DNA of 34,382 bases from Nostoc sp. NMS4 (GCF_017115095.1 NZ_JABXKI010000234.1:13349-47730), one strand, 5' to 3'; counted from the stretch's first letter, positions 8,811 through 16,412 are shown. Notes: generated by a model not told the origin, from the letters alone. Translations and numbers: made by a program.

Positions 8811-9161
8811 AAGCCTACCTCCAAAAGTAATACGTATTTTATATGTTTGAAGTTGGTTTTGATTCTACAGTAAAGATTCAAAATGTCCACGTTTTAAAGC
8901 AGCGTTTGGTATAAAAAAATTGTTTTTTGGGTAAAAAATCTGGGCTGAAAAGAAGCGTTAGCAAGCTTTTTGAGCTTTTTAAAAGATTTTAAAAAAAGAA
9001 TCAATAAGTAGTAGCTCTAAGCAAAAATAAATACTCAGTAAAATAACTTAAGTGTTCTCTAAAAATCAATGCTGTACTGTTGAGTTAATATTTTGATTCG
9101 ACCTCGTGCGTGAAAAACTCGTTTCCAGTTAGAGACTTTTAACGAGGCATTCTGCTTTTAC
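8811..9161. other. murA leader and spacer
   Basis: Gene-free, AT-rich. It holds the murA ribosome-binding site (GGAGGT, minus strand, 8817-8822) and presumably its promoter. I see no structured element, repeat or operator worth naming in the rest. Confidence 0.5.
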
Positions 9162-9190
9162 TTGACAAAGGTAAAACATAACGCAATAAT
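9162..9190 (+). promoter_or_regulatory. sigma-70-type promoter of tRNA-Leu
   Basis: Consensus -35 TTGACA at 9162-9167, 17-base spacer, and -10 AATAAT at 9185-9190 (5 of 6). Transcription would start near 9197, about 20 bases before the mature tRNA. Confidence 0.75.
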
Positions 9191-9218
9191 AAGAAACTGT
9201 CGATAATCAAAAATGCGA

Positions 9219-9299
9219 GCGGAACTGGCGGAATGGCAGACGCGCTAGATTCAGGTTCTAGTGCCGCAAGGCTTCCGGGTTCAAGTCCCGGGTTCCGCA
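9219..9299 (+). tRNA. trnL-CAG: tRNA-Leu (anticodon CAG)
   Basis: 81-base class II tRNA. The acceptor GCGGAAC pairs with GTTCCGC, with discriminator A. The anticodon stem CTAGA/TCTAG encloses TTCAGGT, giving CAG at 9252-9254. A long variable arm (TGCCGCAAGGCT) and T arm CCGGGTTCAAGTCCCGG follow. CCA is not encoded. There is no intron (the intron-bearing cyanobacterial tRNA-Leu is the UAA one). Confidence 0.97.
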
Positions 9300-9317
9300 T
9301 AACCAGTGCTGAGTGCG

Positions 9318-9360
9318 GAGTAGTGAGTGCTGAGAAGGAAAAACTCAGCACTCACTACTC
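9318..9360. repeat. perfect 17-bp inverted repeat between tRNA-Leu and the methyltransferase gene
   Basis: GAGTAGTGAGTGCTGAG (9318-9334) is followed by a 9-base loop and its exact reverse complement (9344-9360). The GAGTGCTGAG words are of the interspersed-repeat type seen in Nostocales. It lacks a T run, so it is not a standard terminator, and it ends 17 bases before the start codon of the next gene, where as an RNA hairpin it could affect read-through or translation. Confidence 0.85.
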
Positions 9361-9377
9361 AGGACTCACAACTAAAA

Positions 9378-10163
9378 ATGTTGACCAGTTTACAAAACTC
9401 CCTAGTTAAGCAAATTCGCAAACTGCACTCCACCAAGGAGCGGCATAAGCAGCAGTTATTTTTACTGGAAGGGACGCACCTGTTAGAAGAAGCTTGTGCG
9501 GTCAATTACCCACTAGAAACAGTGTGTTGTACCCCAGATTGGCAATTAGCCCATACTTCCTTGTGGGAAGAAGCTTGTAGCCGATGCGATCGCACCGAAA
9601 TTGTTAGTCAAGAAGTCTTGAATGCGATCGCTACTACAGTCCAACCGGATGGTGTGGTGGCAACGGCAAAACGAAGCGACCGCCAAACTCAAGTACCATT
9701 GACTGGTTTAGTACTAGCTTTAGAGACAATACAAGATCCCGGCAACCTGGGTACAATGATTCGCACCGCCGCCGCCGTCGGAGCATCAGGTTTGTGGGTA
9801 AGTGGAGATAGTGTAGATTTAGACAGTCCAAAAGTTCTCCGGGCTTCAGCAGGACAATGGTTTCGCCTAGCAACAGCCGTAACCGAAGATTTAAAAGCGA
9901 CAGTCCAACAAAGTCAACAGGCCGGAATGCAAGTAGTCGCAACCTTACCCAGCGCGACTTTAACTTATTGGGAAGTAGACTGGCGAAAACCCAGTCTGAT
10001 TTTACTGGGAAATGAAGGTGCTGGATTGTCGGCAGATTTAGCAGCGATCGCAGATCGGCAAGTCAGAATTCCTTTGAGTCCTGGGGTGGAATCTTTGAAT
10101 GTGGCGATCGCAGCCGCTTTAATGTTATACGAAGCTCGGCGGCAACTAATTTGTCAGGAATAA
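9378..10163 (+). CDS. SpoU/TrmH-family RNA 2'-O-methyltransferase
   Basis: About 261 residues. An N-terminal substrate-binding domain of the SpoU-sub-bind type (LTSLQNSLVKQIRKLHSTKERHKQQLFLLEG) is followed by the knotted SPOUT catalytic domain with all three family motifs: motif 1 ALETIQDPGNLGTMIRTAAAVG with Asn and Arg, motif 2 ILLGNEGAGLS, motif 3 IPLSPGVESLNVAIAAALMLYEARRQ. These enzymes methylate a ribose 2'-OH in rRNA or tRNA using SAM. The exact target (for example a G in 23S rRNA, as for RlmB-like members) cannot be read from sequence. ATG 9378 is chosen because the upstream in-frame starts fall inside the 9318-9360 hairpin repeat. Several HIP1 octamers inside the gene mark it as resident. 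It converges on the next gene with 11 bases between stops. Confidence 0.88.
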   Translation: MLTSLQNSLVKQIRKLHSTKERHKQQLFLLEGTHLLEEACAVNYPLETVCCTPDWQLAHTSLWEEACSRCDRTEIVSQEVLNAIATTVQPDGVVATAKRSDRQTQVPLTGLVLALETIQDPGNLGTMIRTAAAVGASGLWVSGDSVDLDSPKVLRASAGQWFRLATAVTEDLKATVQQSQQAGMQVVATLPSATLTYWEVDWRKPSLILLGNEGAGLSADLAAIADRQVRIPLSPGVESLNVAIAAALMLYEARRQLICQE

Positions 10164-10174
10164 ATTTTAACTTT

Positions 10175-10423
10175 TTACCCCAATTGGGTTTTTGTTATTT
10201 CTTCGAGATATTGTTCAATATCAGCAACTGCATCCTCAAGAGCCGCTAAATCAATATCTGTCAAGTCTTGATCGAGTTCGACTTCAGTGAAATTACTAGT
10301 ATGCAGTTGAGGAATATCTTCTTCCTCAGTCGAACTTTCTTGTAAGATATCCTCCAACTGTTCGAGGGATTGTTGAAACACTTGATCGGCGACGCGGCGC
10401 TTTTGTGGCTGATTTTGCTCCAT
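10175..10423 (-). CDS. small acidic protein of unknown function
   Basis: I do not recognise this family. Read from ATG 10423 it has 82 residues: a short basic start (MEQNQPQKRR), then a strongly acidic, Gln/Glu-rich helical stretch (FQQSLEQLEDILQE), and a second acidic helix at the C-terminus (LTDIDLAALEDAVADIEQYLEEI). It looks like a soluble, mostly helical adaptor or interaction protein; no catalytic residues or Cys pairs. Two longer in-frame starts exist: ATG 10498 (107 residues) and ATG 10579 (134 residues). The last lies inside an inverted repeat (10575-10599) and is unlikely. None has a clear ribosome-binding site, so the start is uncertain. Confidence 0.55.
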   Translation of the reverse strand: MEQNQPQKRRVADQVFQQSLEQLEDILQESSTEEEDIPQLHTSNFTEVELDQDLTDIDLAALEDAVADIEQYLEEITKTQLG

Positions 10424-10574
10424 AATATTTACTTGAAAATCCTGATTTCCTGAGTTAATTTTGATTCTAGTTCCTACAGATTGAAATTTGGCACTCATAA
10501 CATCATAGTTTTGTGCTGTATCAACTTTAGCAGTGGTTATCAAGAATATCGATAACTGTCTCCAATTAAGAGGA

Positions 10575-10599
10575 GTCATAATTCAGAATGAATTATGAC
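10575..10599. repeat. 10-bp inverted repeat
   Basis: GTCATAATTC (10575-10584), AGAAT loop, GAATTATGAC (10590-10599): perfect arms. It belongs to the ATTCAGAAT-type spacer repeats common in Nostocales; similar words recur at 10669-10705 and 22300-22320. Confidence 0.7.
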
Positions 10600-10605
10600 C
10601 GAAAA

Positions 10606-10666
10606 AGCGGATAGCGTCGGCGGCAAGCGAGTCCGCGAACGCAAGTGCGTCTCGCAGAGAGCGTTT
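10606..10666. repeat. interspersed GC-rich repeat
   Basis: GC-rich block (AGCGTCGGCGGCAAGCGAG ... GCGTCTCGCAGAGAGCG) with internal self-complementary words, standing out from the AT-rich surroundings. This kind of unit recurs in Nostoc intergenic DNA; recognised from memory only. Confidence 0.6.
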
Positions 10667-10766
10667 TGATTCTGACTCCTGAATTCTGACTTGTGAATTC
10701 TTCTTCAAGATTGATTACTTTTAGAGGAGGTAGGAGGAAAGAATTATTAACAGATTCGGCGGAATT

Positions 10767-10789
10767 CCCCGTCCCTCTACAGGGCGGGG
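10767..10789. repeat. GC-rich hairpin just outside the tnpB element
   Basis: CCCCG-T-CCC (10767-10775) pairs with GGGCGGGG (10782-10789) with one bulged T and a TCTACA loop. It lies 14 bases upstream of the proposed TTGAT target. Such CCCCGTCCC hairpins often sit near IS200/IS605 elements, so it may instead belong to the left end of the element. Confidence 0.55.
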
Positions 10790-10815
10790 ATGGATAGCTT
10801 TCTTGATGACGAAAA

Positions 10816-10858
10816 CACCCCACTCTCTATCAACCGCAGGTTGATAGGGAGTGGGGTG
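10816..10858. repeat. left-end subterminal palindrome of the tnpB element
   Basis: 20-base arms CACCCCACTCTCTATCAACC (10816-10835) and its complement (10839-10858) pair throughout with a single G-U position and a 3-base GCA loop. This is the strongest hairpin in the window. In IS200/IS605 elements such a palindrome is the transposase recognition structure on single-stranded DNA. Confidence 0.8.
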
Positions 10859-10945
10859 TAAGAGATGCCACCAATTATTGTATTTTAGTACTTTACCACA
10901 ATATATATTTATGGTAGAGTACAGATATCAAGGAGGTGATGTTGA

Positions 10946-12175
10946 GTGTTACACAAGGTTGTACAAGTCCGTTTATATCCGTCAGTTGAGCAGCAAATTC
11001 AATTAGCACAAGCTTTTGGTTGCGCTCGTTGGTGGTGGAATTATGCTCTGAATAAGTCAATTGAGACTTATAAGGAAACAGGGAAAGGACTTAGCCGTGC
11101 AGCGCTCAACGCACTTCTTCCATCGCTCAAAAAAGCCGAAGAAACTGTATGGTTAGCCGATTGTTACAGTCAAGTTTTACAGGCTACAACACTGAATCTA
11201 ACCACGGCGTACAAAAATTTTTTTGAGAGCCGCGCTGGATTTCCTAAGTTCAAATCTAGACACGATAAACAGTCTATCCAGTATCCTCAAAACGTCAAGA
11301 TTGTAGATGGTGATGTCAAGCTCCCTGGCAATATCGGGATAGTCAAAGCCAAAATACATAGAGCAATTGAGGGGAAAATCAAAACTGTTACTGTGAGTAA
11401 AACGCCTTCAGGCAAATATATTGCATCTATACTGACTGAAGTTGAAGGTGAAAATCCAATTATTTCAGAAGGTAAAATTTACGGCATTGATTTAGGCTTG
11501 AAACACTTTGCAGTTGTTACCGACGGCACTTATGTTTCAAAATACGATAATCCTAAGCACCTTGCCAAGCATGAGAAAAATCTTAAACGCAAGCAGCAAA
11601 AATTAGCGCGTAAGCAAAAAGGGAGTATTTCAAGGAATAGGTATAGAAAAGTTGTTGCCAAAGTGTACGAGCGAGTTACTAATTCGCGGCAGGATTTTCT
11701 ACATAAACTTAGTTATAAGTTGGTCAGCGATAGCCAAGCTGTCATAGTAGAGAATCTTCATATCAAAGGTATGGTACGCAATCATAAATTGGCAAAGTCA
11801 ATATCTGATGTTGGTTGGGGAACATTCACTAACTTTTTAGCTTACAAGCTAGAACGCAATGGTAGTAAGTTGATTGAAATTGATAGATGGTTCCCCAGTT
11901 CCAAACTCTGCTCTAATTGTTTTTATCAACTTAGTGAGTTGCCGTTGGATGTCCGTCAGTGGACTTGTCCTCATTGCAATACTCATCATGACAGAGATGG
12001 AAACGCAGCCATAAATATTAGAGCAGAGGGCATCAGAATGATAAAGGCGGAAGGTTCAGCCGTCTCTGCTGTAGGAGGGGAGGTAAGTCCTATTCTTGGG
12101 CGAAAGTCTAAGTTTAGGCACTCCCCCGTGATTACAGAAGCCCCAACTTCAACCGTACTCGGTAAGTTGGGGTAG
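10946..12175 (+). CDS. tnpB: TnpB RNA-guided nuclease of an IS605-type element
   Basis: 409 residues, complete. It has an N-terminal helix-turn-helix region (about 1-80; KVVQVRLYPSVEQQ start), a beta-rich middle, and a RuvC-like nuclease split as usual: Asp182 in YGIDLGLKHFAV, Glu269 in VIVENLHIKGM and Asp351 in HDRDGNAAINI. A zinc finger lies between the last two (Cys322-x2-Cys325 and Cys341-x2-Cys344). All catalytic and zinc residues are present, so the enzyme may be active. TnpB proteins cut DNA next to a short motif when guided by an RNA from the element's right end, which helps retain the element after excision. The start is GTG 10946, preceded by AAGGAGGTGAT at 10930-10940, an unusually perfect ribosome-binding site. 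An 11-bp imperfect inverted repeat (10888-10898/10912-10922) lies in the promoter region. The 3' end overlaps the right-end palindrome. Confidence 0.93.
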   Translation: MLHKVVQVRLYPSVEQQIQLAQAFGCARWWWNYALNKSIETYKETGKGLSRAALNALLPSLKKAEETVWLADCYSQVLQATTLNLTTAYKNFFESRAGFPKFKSRHDKQSIQYPQNVKIVDGDVKLPGNIGIVKAKIHRAIEGKIKTVTVSKTPSGKYIASILTEVEGENPIISEGKIYGIDLGLKHFAVVTDGTYVSKYDNPKHLAKHEKNLKRKQQKLARKQKGSISRNRYRKVVAKVYERVTNSRQDFLHKLSYKLVSDSQAVIVENLHIKGMVRNHKLAKSISDVGWGTFTNFLAYKLERNGSKLIEIDRWFPSSKLCSNCFYQLSELPLDVRQWTCPHCNTHHDRDGNAAINIRAEGIRMIKAEGSAVSAVGGEVSPILGRKSKFRHSPVITEAPTSTVLGKLG

Positions 12176-12180
12176 TTCAC
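12030..12180 (+). ncRNA. predicted omega (guide) RNA of the tnpB element
   Basis: In studied IS605 elements the guide RNA scaffold spans the 3' end of tnpB and the right end, with the guide read from flanking DNA. Here that would cover about 12030-12180 (5' limit approximate), ending with the hairpin 12141-12172 and TTCAC, with the guide starting at 12181. Position is by analogy; only the hairpin is directly visible. Confidence 0.45.
12141..12172. repeat. right-end palindrome of the tnpB element
   Basis: CCCCAACTT (12141-12149) pairs with AAGTTGGGG (12164-12172), with an inner ACCG/CGGT stem (12152-12155/12160-12163), a 2-base bulge and a TACT loop. It overlaps the last codons of tnpB and is followed four bases later by TTCAC. 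Confidence 0.8.
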
Positions 12181-12224
12181 ATTTGAAATTATAAAAACTG
12201 GTAGCTCAGGGCTGATAACTAACT

Positions 12225-13895
12225 ATGAGTGAAGCCTTATTCTGTATCGAAAATCTGCGAGTTGCCTATCCTCAACGGAGTGGAGAAGAAGCAAGCTGGG
12301 CGGTTGATGATGTATCTTTGACCTTGCAACCAGGTGAAAGAATGGGATTGGTGGGAGAATCGGGTTGTGGTAAATCAACTATCGGACGGGCAGTAATGCG
12401 TTTACTACCATCCTCTAGTCGGATTGAAGGACGGGTGACATTTCAAGGACAGTCGGTGTTTGATTTGACACCTAACCAGTTGCGGAAATTTCGGGGAGAG
12501 GCGATCGCCTTAGTTTTTCAAGATCCCATGACACGTCTTGATCCGTTGATGACTATTGGTAAGCATTGTATCGAAACCCTCCAGGCGCACTCACCAGAAT
12601 TATCAACGCGGTCAGCTAAAGAAAAAGCACTTGCTACTTTGGCAAAGGTGAATATCCCTGCCAGTCGCTGGAGTCAGTATCCTCATGAGTTTAGCGGCGG
12701 AATGCGCCAACGGGTAGCGATCGCCTTAGCTTTACTCCTGAGTCCCAAGTTCATTGTTGCCGATGAACCCACCACCAGTTTAGATGTCACCGTCTCCGCG
12801 CAGATATTGACAGAATTAACTCGCCTGTGCAGTGAAGAAAATATGGGATTGTTGCTGATATCTCACGATTTAGCAATGGTAGCTGAGTATTGCGATCGCA
12901 TTGGGGTAATGTACAACGGCAAGATGGTCGAAATGGGTTCTACAGAAAGCGTATTTAGAGAACCTCAACATGAATACACGCGATCGCTCCTAAAAGCAGC
13001 TTTACACATTCAAGCAGTAACTGATACTGGAGAATTGATAATTGTTAATGACTCAGAAAAGCAATTACCGATTATCAATGAGAAATCCCCAATTTTGAGC
13101 GTCACAGAACTCAAGCAACACTACACCATAGAACCTAACTTTATCGAACGACTGTTTAATACACAAACGCAGACAATTAAAGCAGTAGATGGGATCAACC
13201 TGGATATTTATCCAGGAGAAATTCTCGGCTTAGTCGGGGAATCAGGTTGTGGAAAAAGTACACTATCACGAACAATATTGCAACTAATTCGTCCCACTAG
13301 TGGCAAAGTTGAGTTTTTAGGACAAGATTTAACTAAACTGTCGCGTCAAGAAATTCGCTCCTCACGGCGACAAATACAAATGGTCTTTCAAGATCCTCAC
13401 GCTTGTCTCAATCCAGCCATGACAGTGGGACAAAGTATCGCAGACCCTTTATTTATCCACAATCTTGCTAATTCTAGTAAGGCAAAAGAACAGGTTTTAT
13501 GGATGTTAAATAAAGTTGGGTTAACACCGCCAGAAGTGTATTATGAGCGTTATCCATCAGATTTGTCTGGTGGACAACAGCAACGAGTAGCGATCGCTCG
13601 GGCTTTGATTACTCACCCTAAACTTTTAATCTGCGATGAACCAGTGAGTATGCTAGATGCTAGCGTCCAGTCGCAAGTCCTGGATTTGATGTTGCAACTA
13701 AAAGAAGAGTTTGAGTTAACTTATCTATTCATCACTCATGACCTTTGGTTAGCAAGATTTTTGTGCGATCGTATTGCCGTGATGAATGGCGGTAAAATTG
13801 TCGAACTTGGTCTGACAAAAAAGATTTTTGCCAATCCTCAGCACCCTTATACCAAAACCTTACTAGCTGCTGCTCCCTTACTAGCACGAGCATAA
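12225..13895 (+). CDS. ABC transporter ATP-binding protein with two fused ATPase domains (peptide/nickel type)
   Basis: 556 residues made of two complete ATPase domains, equivalent to DppD plus DppF (as in YejF or GsiA). Domain 1 has Walker [10 protein letters not shown] at 44-52, signature [12 protein letters not shown] and Walker [13 protein letters not shown]. Domain 2 has Walker A from Gly338, signature [15 protein letters not shown] and Walker [13 protein letters not shown]. Both carry the oligopeptide-type C-terminal signature ([23 protein letters not shown]). The protein would power uptake of peptides, opines or a related solute through two permeases and a binding protein, none of which is encoded nearby; cyanobacterial sets are often scattered. 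It starts 45 bases after the tnpB element, so the insertion may have separated it from its original promoter. No strong ribosome-binding site precedes ATG 12225. Confidence 0.92.
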   Translation: MSEALFCIENLRVAYPQRSGEEASWAVDDVSLTLQPGERMGLVGESGCGKSTIGRAVMRLLPSSSRIEGRVTFQGQSVFDLTPNQLRKFRGEAIALVFQDPMTRLDPLMTIGKHCIETLQAHSPELSTRSAKEKALATLAKVNIPASRWSQYPHEFSGGMRQRVAIALALLLSPKFIVADEPTTSLDVTVSAQILTELTRLCSEENMGLLLISHDLAMVAEYCDRIGVMYNGKMVEMGSTESVFREPQHEYTRSLLKAALHIQAVTDTGELIIVNDSEKQLPIINEKSPILSVTELKQHYTIEPNFIERLFNTQTQTIKAVDGINLDIYPGEILGLVGESGCGKSTLSRTILQLIRPTSGKVEFLGQDLTKLSRQEIRSSRRQIQMVFQDPHACLNPAMTVGQSIADPLFIHNLANSSKAKEQVLWMLNKVGLTPPEVYYERYPSDLSGGQQQRVAIARALITHPKLLICDEPVSMLDASVQSQVLDLMLQLKEEFELTYLFITHDLWLARFLCDRIAVMNGGKIVELGLTKKIFANPQHPYTKTLLAAAPLLARA

Positions 13896-13900
13896 AATTA

Positions 13901-13946
13901 GGAGTTATGAGTTTAAAATTCTTAACTCTTAACTTCTAACTCATTC
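13901..13946. repeat. imperfect inverted repeat after the ABC ATPase gene
   Basis: GGAGTTATGAGTTTAA against TTAACTCTTAACTTCTAACTC: an imperfect hairpin built from GAGTTA/TAACTC words of the Nostocales repeat type, starting 5 bases after the stop codon. It may act as a terminator, though it has no T run. Confidence 0.45.
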
Positions 13947-14039
13947 ATACAACAATTACGATAGAAGCCGTAAAATTGCTACTGTTAACACTGTATTATT
14001 TTTGAATATTTTCTGAAGATTTTTTCCGAGACGGTAGCA

Positions 14040-14546
14040 ATGACTATTCGCCATGCGACTGAAACTGACTTACCTGCAATTGTGGAAATATATAATACTG
14101 CAATTCCTAGCCGCATGGCAACGGCTGACTTAGAACCAGTATCGGTGGAAAGTCGCCTTGCTTGGTTTAAAGCGCGATCGCCTTCACAACGCCCACTTTG
14201 GGTAATTGAAGTAGACGGAGTAATTGCTGGATGGCTTAGTTTTCAATCCTTTTACGGGCGACCGGCTTATAATACGACTGCCGAAATTAGTATTTACATA
14301 GCCCCTAACTTTCATCGATGTGGTTTGGGAAGGCAACTCTTAGCACAAGCAATTAGCGAAAGTCCTAGTTTGGGTCTAAAGAGCCTAGTATGCTTCATTT
14401 TTGCCCACAATCAGCCCAGTTTAAAACTTTTTGAAACATTTGGTTTTCAACGTTGGGGACATTTGCCTAAAATTGCCGAACTCGACAGCGTTGAACGGGA
14501 CTTAGTGATTATGGGACTGCGAATTATTGACACTCCCCGTCGATAA
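14040..14546 (+). CDS. GNAT-family N-acetyltransferase (phosphinothricin acetyltransferase-like)
   Basis: 168 residues forming a single GNAT domain that transfers acetyl from acetyl-CoA to an amine. Visible marks are the N-terminal IRHATETDLPAIVEIYN, a central strand EISIYIAPNFHRCGLGRQLL carrying the acetyl-CoA pyrophosphate loop (RCGLGRQ) and the late ASN-like segment (FAHNQPSLKLFETFGFQRWGHLPKIAEL). The LFETFGF and GHLPKIAELD pattern is that of the phosphinothricin/methionine-sulfoximine acetyltransferase (PAT/YncA) group, so likely substrates are amino-acid analogues, but this is not certain. Stands alone, 144 bases after the ABC ATPase gene. No clear ribosome-binding site. The stop codon lies inside a small hairpin (GTCGAT/ATCGAC, about 14538-14551). 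Confidence 0.88.
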   Translation: MTIRHATETDLPAIVEIYNTAIPSRMATADLEPVSVESRLAWFKARSPSQRPLWVIEVDGVIAGWLSFQSFYGRPAYNTTAEISIYIAPNFHRCGLGRQLLAQAISESPSLGLKSLVCFIFAHNQPSLKLFETFGFQRWGHLPKIAELDSVERDLVIMGLRIIDTPRR

Positions 14547-14824
14547 ATCGACAGGGATTCTTGGTTCAACGAAACCACTTAACCTAGAGTCCTTGCGTCA
14601 TCTAGACTTTCCACTATCATTACTATAGTATATTGGTACACTAGACCTCTTGCATAAGTCGAATAGACACTTGTGTGCATACCGTAGCCAATACATACGG
14701 GGAGGGTTAGGGTGGGGTAAAACTGACGCGAAAAACCAGGTGAGTAAACTACTTCAGACTTGTGTATATACCGTAGCCCGTTTCTGGGGGGAATTAAGTA
14801 GAGATGGGTTGGGAAAAGTTTTGA
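14547..14824. repeat. gene-free stretch with repeat fragments
   Basis: Contains two near-identical words: ACTTGTGTGCATACCGTAGCC (near 14669) and ACTTGTGTATATACCGTAGCC (near 14758), about 90 bases apart. It also has AGACCTCTTGCATAAGTC at about 14643-14660, which resembles the end of insertion-sequence-derived repeats in Nostoc, and a GGGTTAGGGTGGGG word. It looks like a decayed small insertion. The ORF across it has no coding character. Confidence 0.5.
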
Positions 14825-15328
14825 TTAAGCTTGTAATACCTTAAACCACTTATTCAAAACTGTGCTGATGGTTTTTTTAATCTGATGATTGCGACTCCAC
14901 TTTTGGAATGCCATTTCATACTCTTCACCTTTAATTTGAAAAGTATTCCAGACATCAAGCCCTATAGGTAATCCGCAGAATAATAAAATATACAGCGACC
15001 AAGAAATTCCGCCACCAGTGATTAAATCAACCAGTATAAAAAAGCCATTGAAAATTGCATATTTGCTTAGACGCTTCTGAAATCTTCTGATGCGGTAGAT
15101 GTCAAAAGCTTTTCGCTGTTGAACTTGTCCCTGTTGCAATATCCAATCGCGTTCTGCTAATTTTAAAGACTCAGGTGAGATTTCTAACTCAGCAGCAATT
15201 TCTAATATATGCTCATAAGAAAATTCTGTGTCTTTATCATCTGCTTGACGAGCGATCGCTAAATGCAGAATTTGTTGGACATCTTCTTGGCTATACGAGC
15301 GGATGCTTTGAGGTTCAAACGCCGTCAT
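14825..15328 (-). CDS. 2TM-domain protein
   Basis: 167 residues. The N-terminal half is soluble and helical (SYSQEDVQQILHLAIARQADDKDTEFSYEHILEIAAELEISPESL), a SHOCT/DUF1707-like arrangement common in cyanobacteria. A basic segment RRFQKRL then leads into two membrane helices (about residues 88-105 and 110-127), and the C-terminal tail (VWNTFQIKGEEYEMAFQKW) matches the 2TM domain family. Function is unknown; such proteins are often attached to histidine kinases or stand alone at the inner membrane. The start ATG 15328 follows a weak AAGAGAAAGAAT. Codon use is host-like. Confidence 0.75.
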   Translation of the reverse strand: MTAFEPQSIRSYSQEDVQQILHLAIARQADDKDTEFSYEHILEIAAELEISPESLKLAERDWILQQGQVQQRKAFDIYRIRRFQKRLSKYAIFNGFFILVDLITGGGISWSLYILLFCGLPIGLDVWNTFQIKGEEYEMAFQKWSRNHQIKKTISTVLNKWFKVLQA

Positions 15329-15695
15329 AATTCTTTCTCTTATATTACTTTCAATAGAAATTTGCTGCCCGATAGATTTTAAGCAGCTACGCCAGTACTA
15401 TCTCTATTATTCTTAGATTAACAAATCTAGATGCTGTCTGGCATCGAATGTATGGGATTTTTAACTTTGGGCGTTAGGAGTGCTGAGTTAGGAGTTAGGA
15501 GTTAGGAGTTAAAAGTAGAGACGCGATTAACCCAAGTCTTTCCAAGAGTTAGGAGTTTTGTTTATCTCCTTGTCTCCCTTGTCTCCCTCATCTCCCACTC
15601 CCCACCAATATAAAGACTCTCCAAACATCCAAGATATTATCAAATGCAGCAGAGCATAATAACGAAATAACAAGCATTACCAAGGATGTAACTCA
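15329..15695. repeat. gene-free stretch with TTAGGAG tandem repeats
   Basis: Heptad repeats of GTTAGGA run from about 15472 to 15514 and recur once near 15548. They are followed by a CTCCTTGTCTCCCTTGTCTCCC pyrimidine-rich repeat (about 15564-15601). Both are typical Nostocales spacer repeats. The last about 90 bases should hold the promoter of the following kinase gene; no clear -35/-10 pair stands out. Confidence 0.75.
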
Positions 15696-16412
15696 ATGGT
15701 TGAAGAAAATGGATCGATTCGTACCCTATCGGTTGATATTGGCGGTAGTGGGGTAAAAGCTATGGTTTTGGATATTACAGGGCATCCTGTAACGGAAAGA
15801 GCGCGTTTAGATACACCTCAACCTGCGACACCGGAGGTTGTAATTAATGCAATTGTGGTGTTAGCCGCCGCTCAAGGTGAATTTCATCGCGTTTCGGTCG
15901 GTTTTCCTGGTGTGGTGCGGTGTGGAGTCACAGAAACAGCAGTAAACTTACATCCAGATTGGATCGGATTTGATTTGGAAACAGCATTATTAAAACACTT
16001 AAACAAGCCTGTACGGGTGATTAATGATGCAGATATGCAGGGGTTTGGTGCGATCGCAGGTAAAGGTGTAGAATTAGTAATTACTCTGGGTACGGGGTTT
16101 GGTTCGGCTTTATTTGTAGATGGTAGGCTGGTACCAAATATGGAAATGGGGCATCATCCGTTTCGCAAAGGAGAGACTTTTGAGCAGCAGTTGGGGCGTG
16201 CAGAGTTAGAAAAAATCGGTGATAAAAGATGGAATAGGCGTTTAGAAAAAGCGATCGCATCCTTGCAACATCTGTTCAATTATGATTACCTGTACATTGG
16301 CGGTGGTGAAGCTGTAAGAGTCAATTTACAGCTACCTCTAAATGTCAAACTCATCCCCAATATCACTGGTTTATTAGGCGGTATTGCTTTGTGGCGAGAT
16401 GAAAAAAGGTAA
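15696..16412 (+). CDS. ROK-family sugar kinase, polyphosphate glucokinase-like
   Basis: 238 residues with an ASKHA kinase fold. The phosphate-binding start is SVDIGGSGVKAMVLD (about 11-25), followed by TPQPATPEVV, GFPGVVRCGV, the catalytic Asp in VINDADMQGFGA, the second phosphate loop TLGTGFGSALFVDG and the conserved GHHPF, whose His is part of the ROK signature. The DTPQPATP and GFPGVV pattern is that of strictly polyphosphate- or ATP-using glucokinases (PPGK) found in cyanobacteria, which make glucose-6-phosphate. It lacks the CxCGxxGC zinc motif of other ROK members. ATG 15696 has AAGGA ten bases upstream. Stands alone; a weak TACACCT/AGGTGTA hairpin (16456-16484) follows. Confidence 0.85.
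   Translation: MVEENGSIRTLSVDIGGSGVKAMVLDITGHPVTERARLDTPQPATPEVVINAIVVLAAAQGEFHRVSVGFPGVVRCGVTETAVNLHPDWIGFDLETALLKHLNKPVRVINDADMQGFGAIAGKGVELVITLGTGFGSALFVDGRLVPNMEMGHHPFRKGETFEQQLGRAELEKIGDKRWNRRLEKAIASLQHLFNYDYLYIGGGEAVRVNLQLPLNVKLIPNITGLLGGIALWRDEKR

Larger units (their letters stand above)
10808..12180 (+). mobile_element. IS200/IS605-type element carrying only tnpB
   Basis: Ends are inferred from structure. On the left, TTGAT (10803-10807) is followed after 8 bases by a 20-bp hairpin (10816-10858). On the right, a hairpin (12141-12172) is followed by TTCAC at 12176-12180. This matches the IS200/IS605 layout of subterminal palindromes a few bases inside the cleavage sites with no terminal inverted repeats or target duplication, and TTGAT is the known target of ISDra2. 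No tnpA (Y1 transposase) is present, so the element depends on a transposase from elsewhere. It sits between the small acidic gene and the ABC ATPase gene. Confidence 0.7.

Noticed and set aside
9634..9942. 102-residue minus-strand ORF inside the RNA methyltransferase gene
   Set aside because: Mirror of a strong, motif-complete gene; Leu/Arg-rich composition is the usual antisense shadow.
10946..12175. Miniature Cas12-type CRISPR effector
   Set aside because: No CRISPR array or cas1/2 nearby; size, zinc finger and flanking hairpins fit TnpB of an IS605-type element.
14650..14844. 64-residue plus-strand ORF
   Set aside because: Made of repeat words and overlaps the end of the 2TM protein gene on the other strand; no coding signature.
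15472..15514. Replication-origin-like or regulator-binding iterons
   Set aside because: TTAGGAG heptads match common Nostocales spacer repeats and no replication gene is near.
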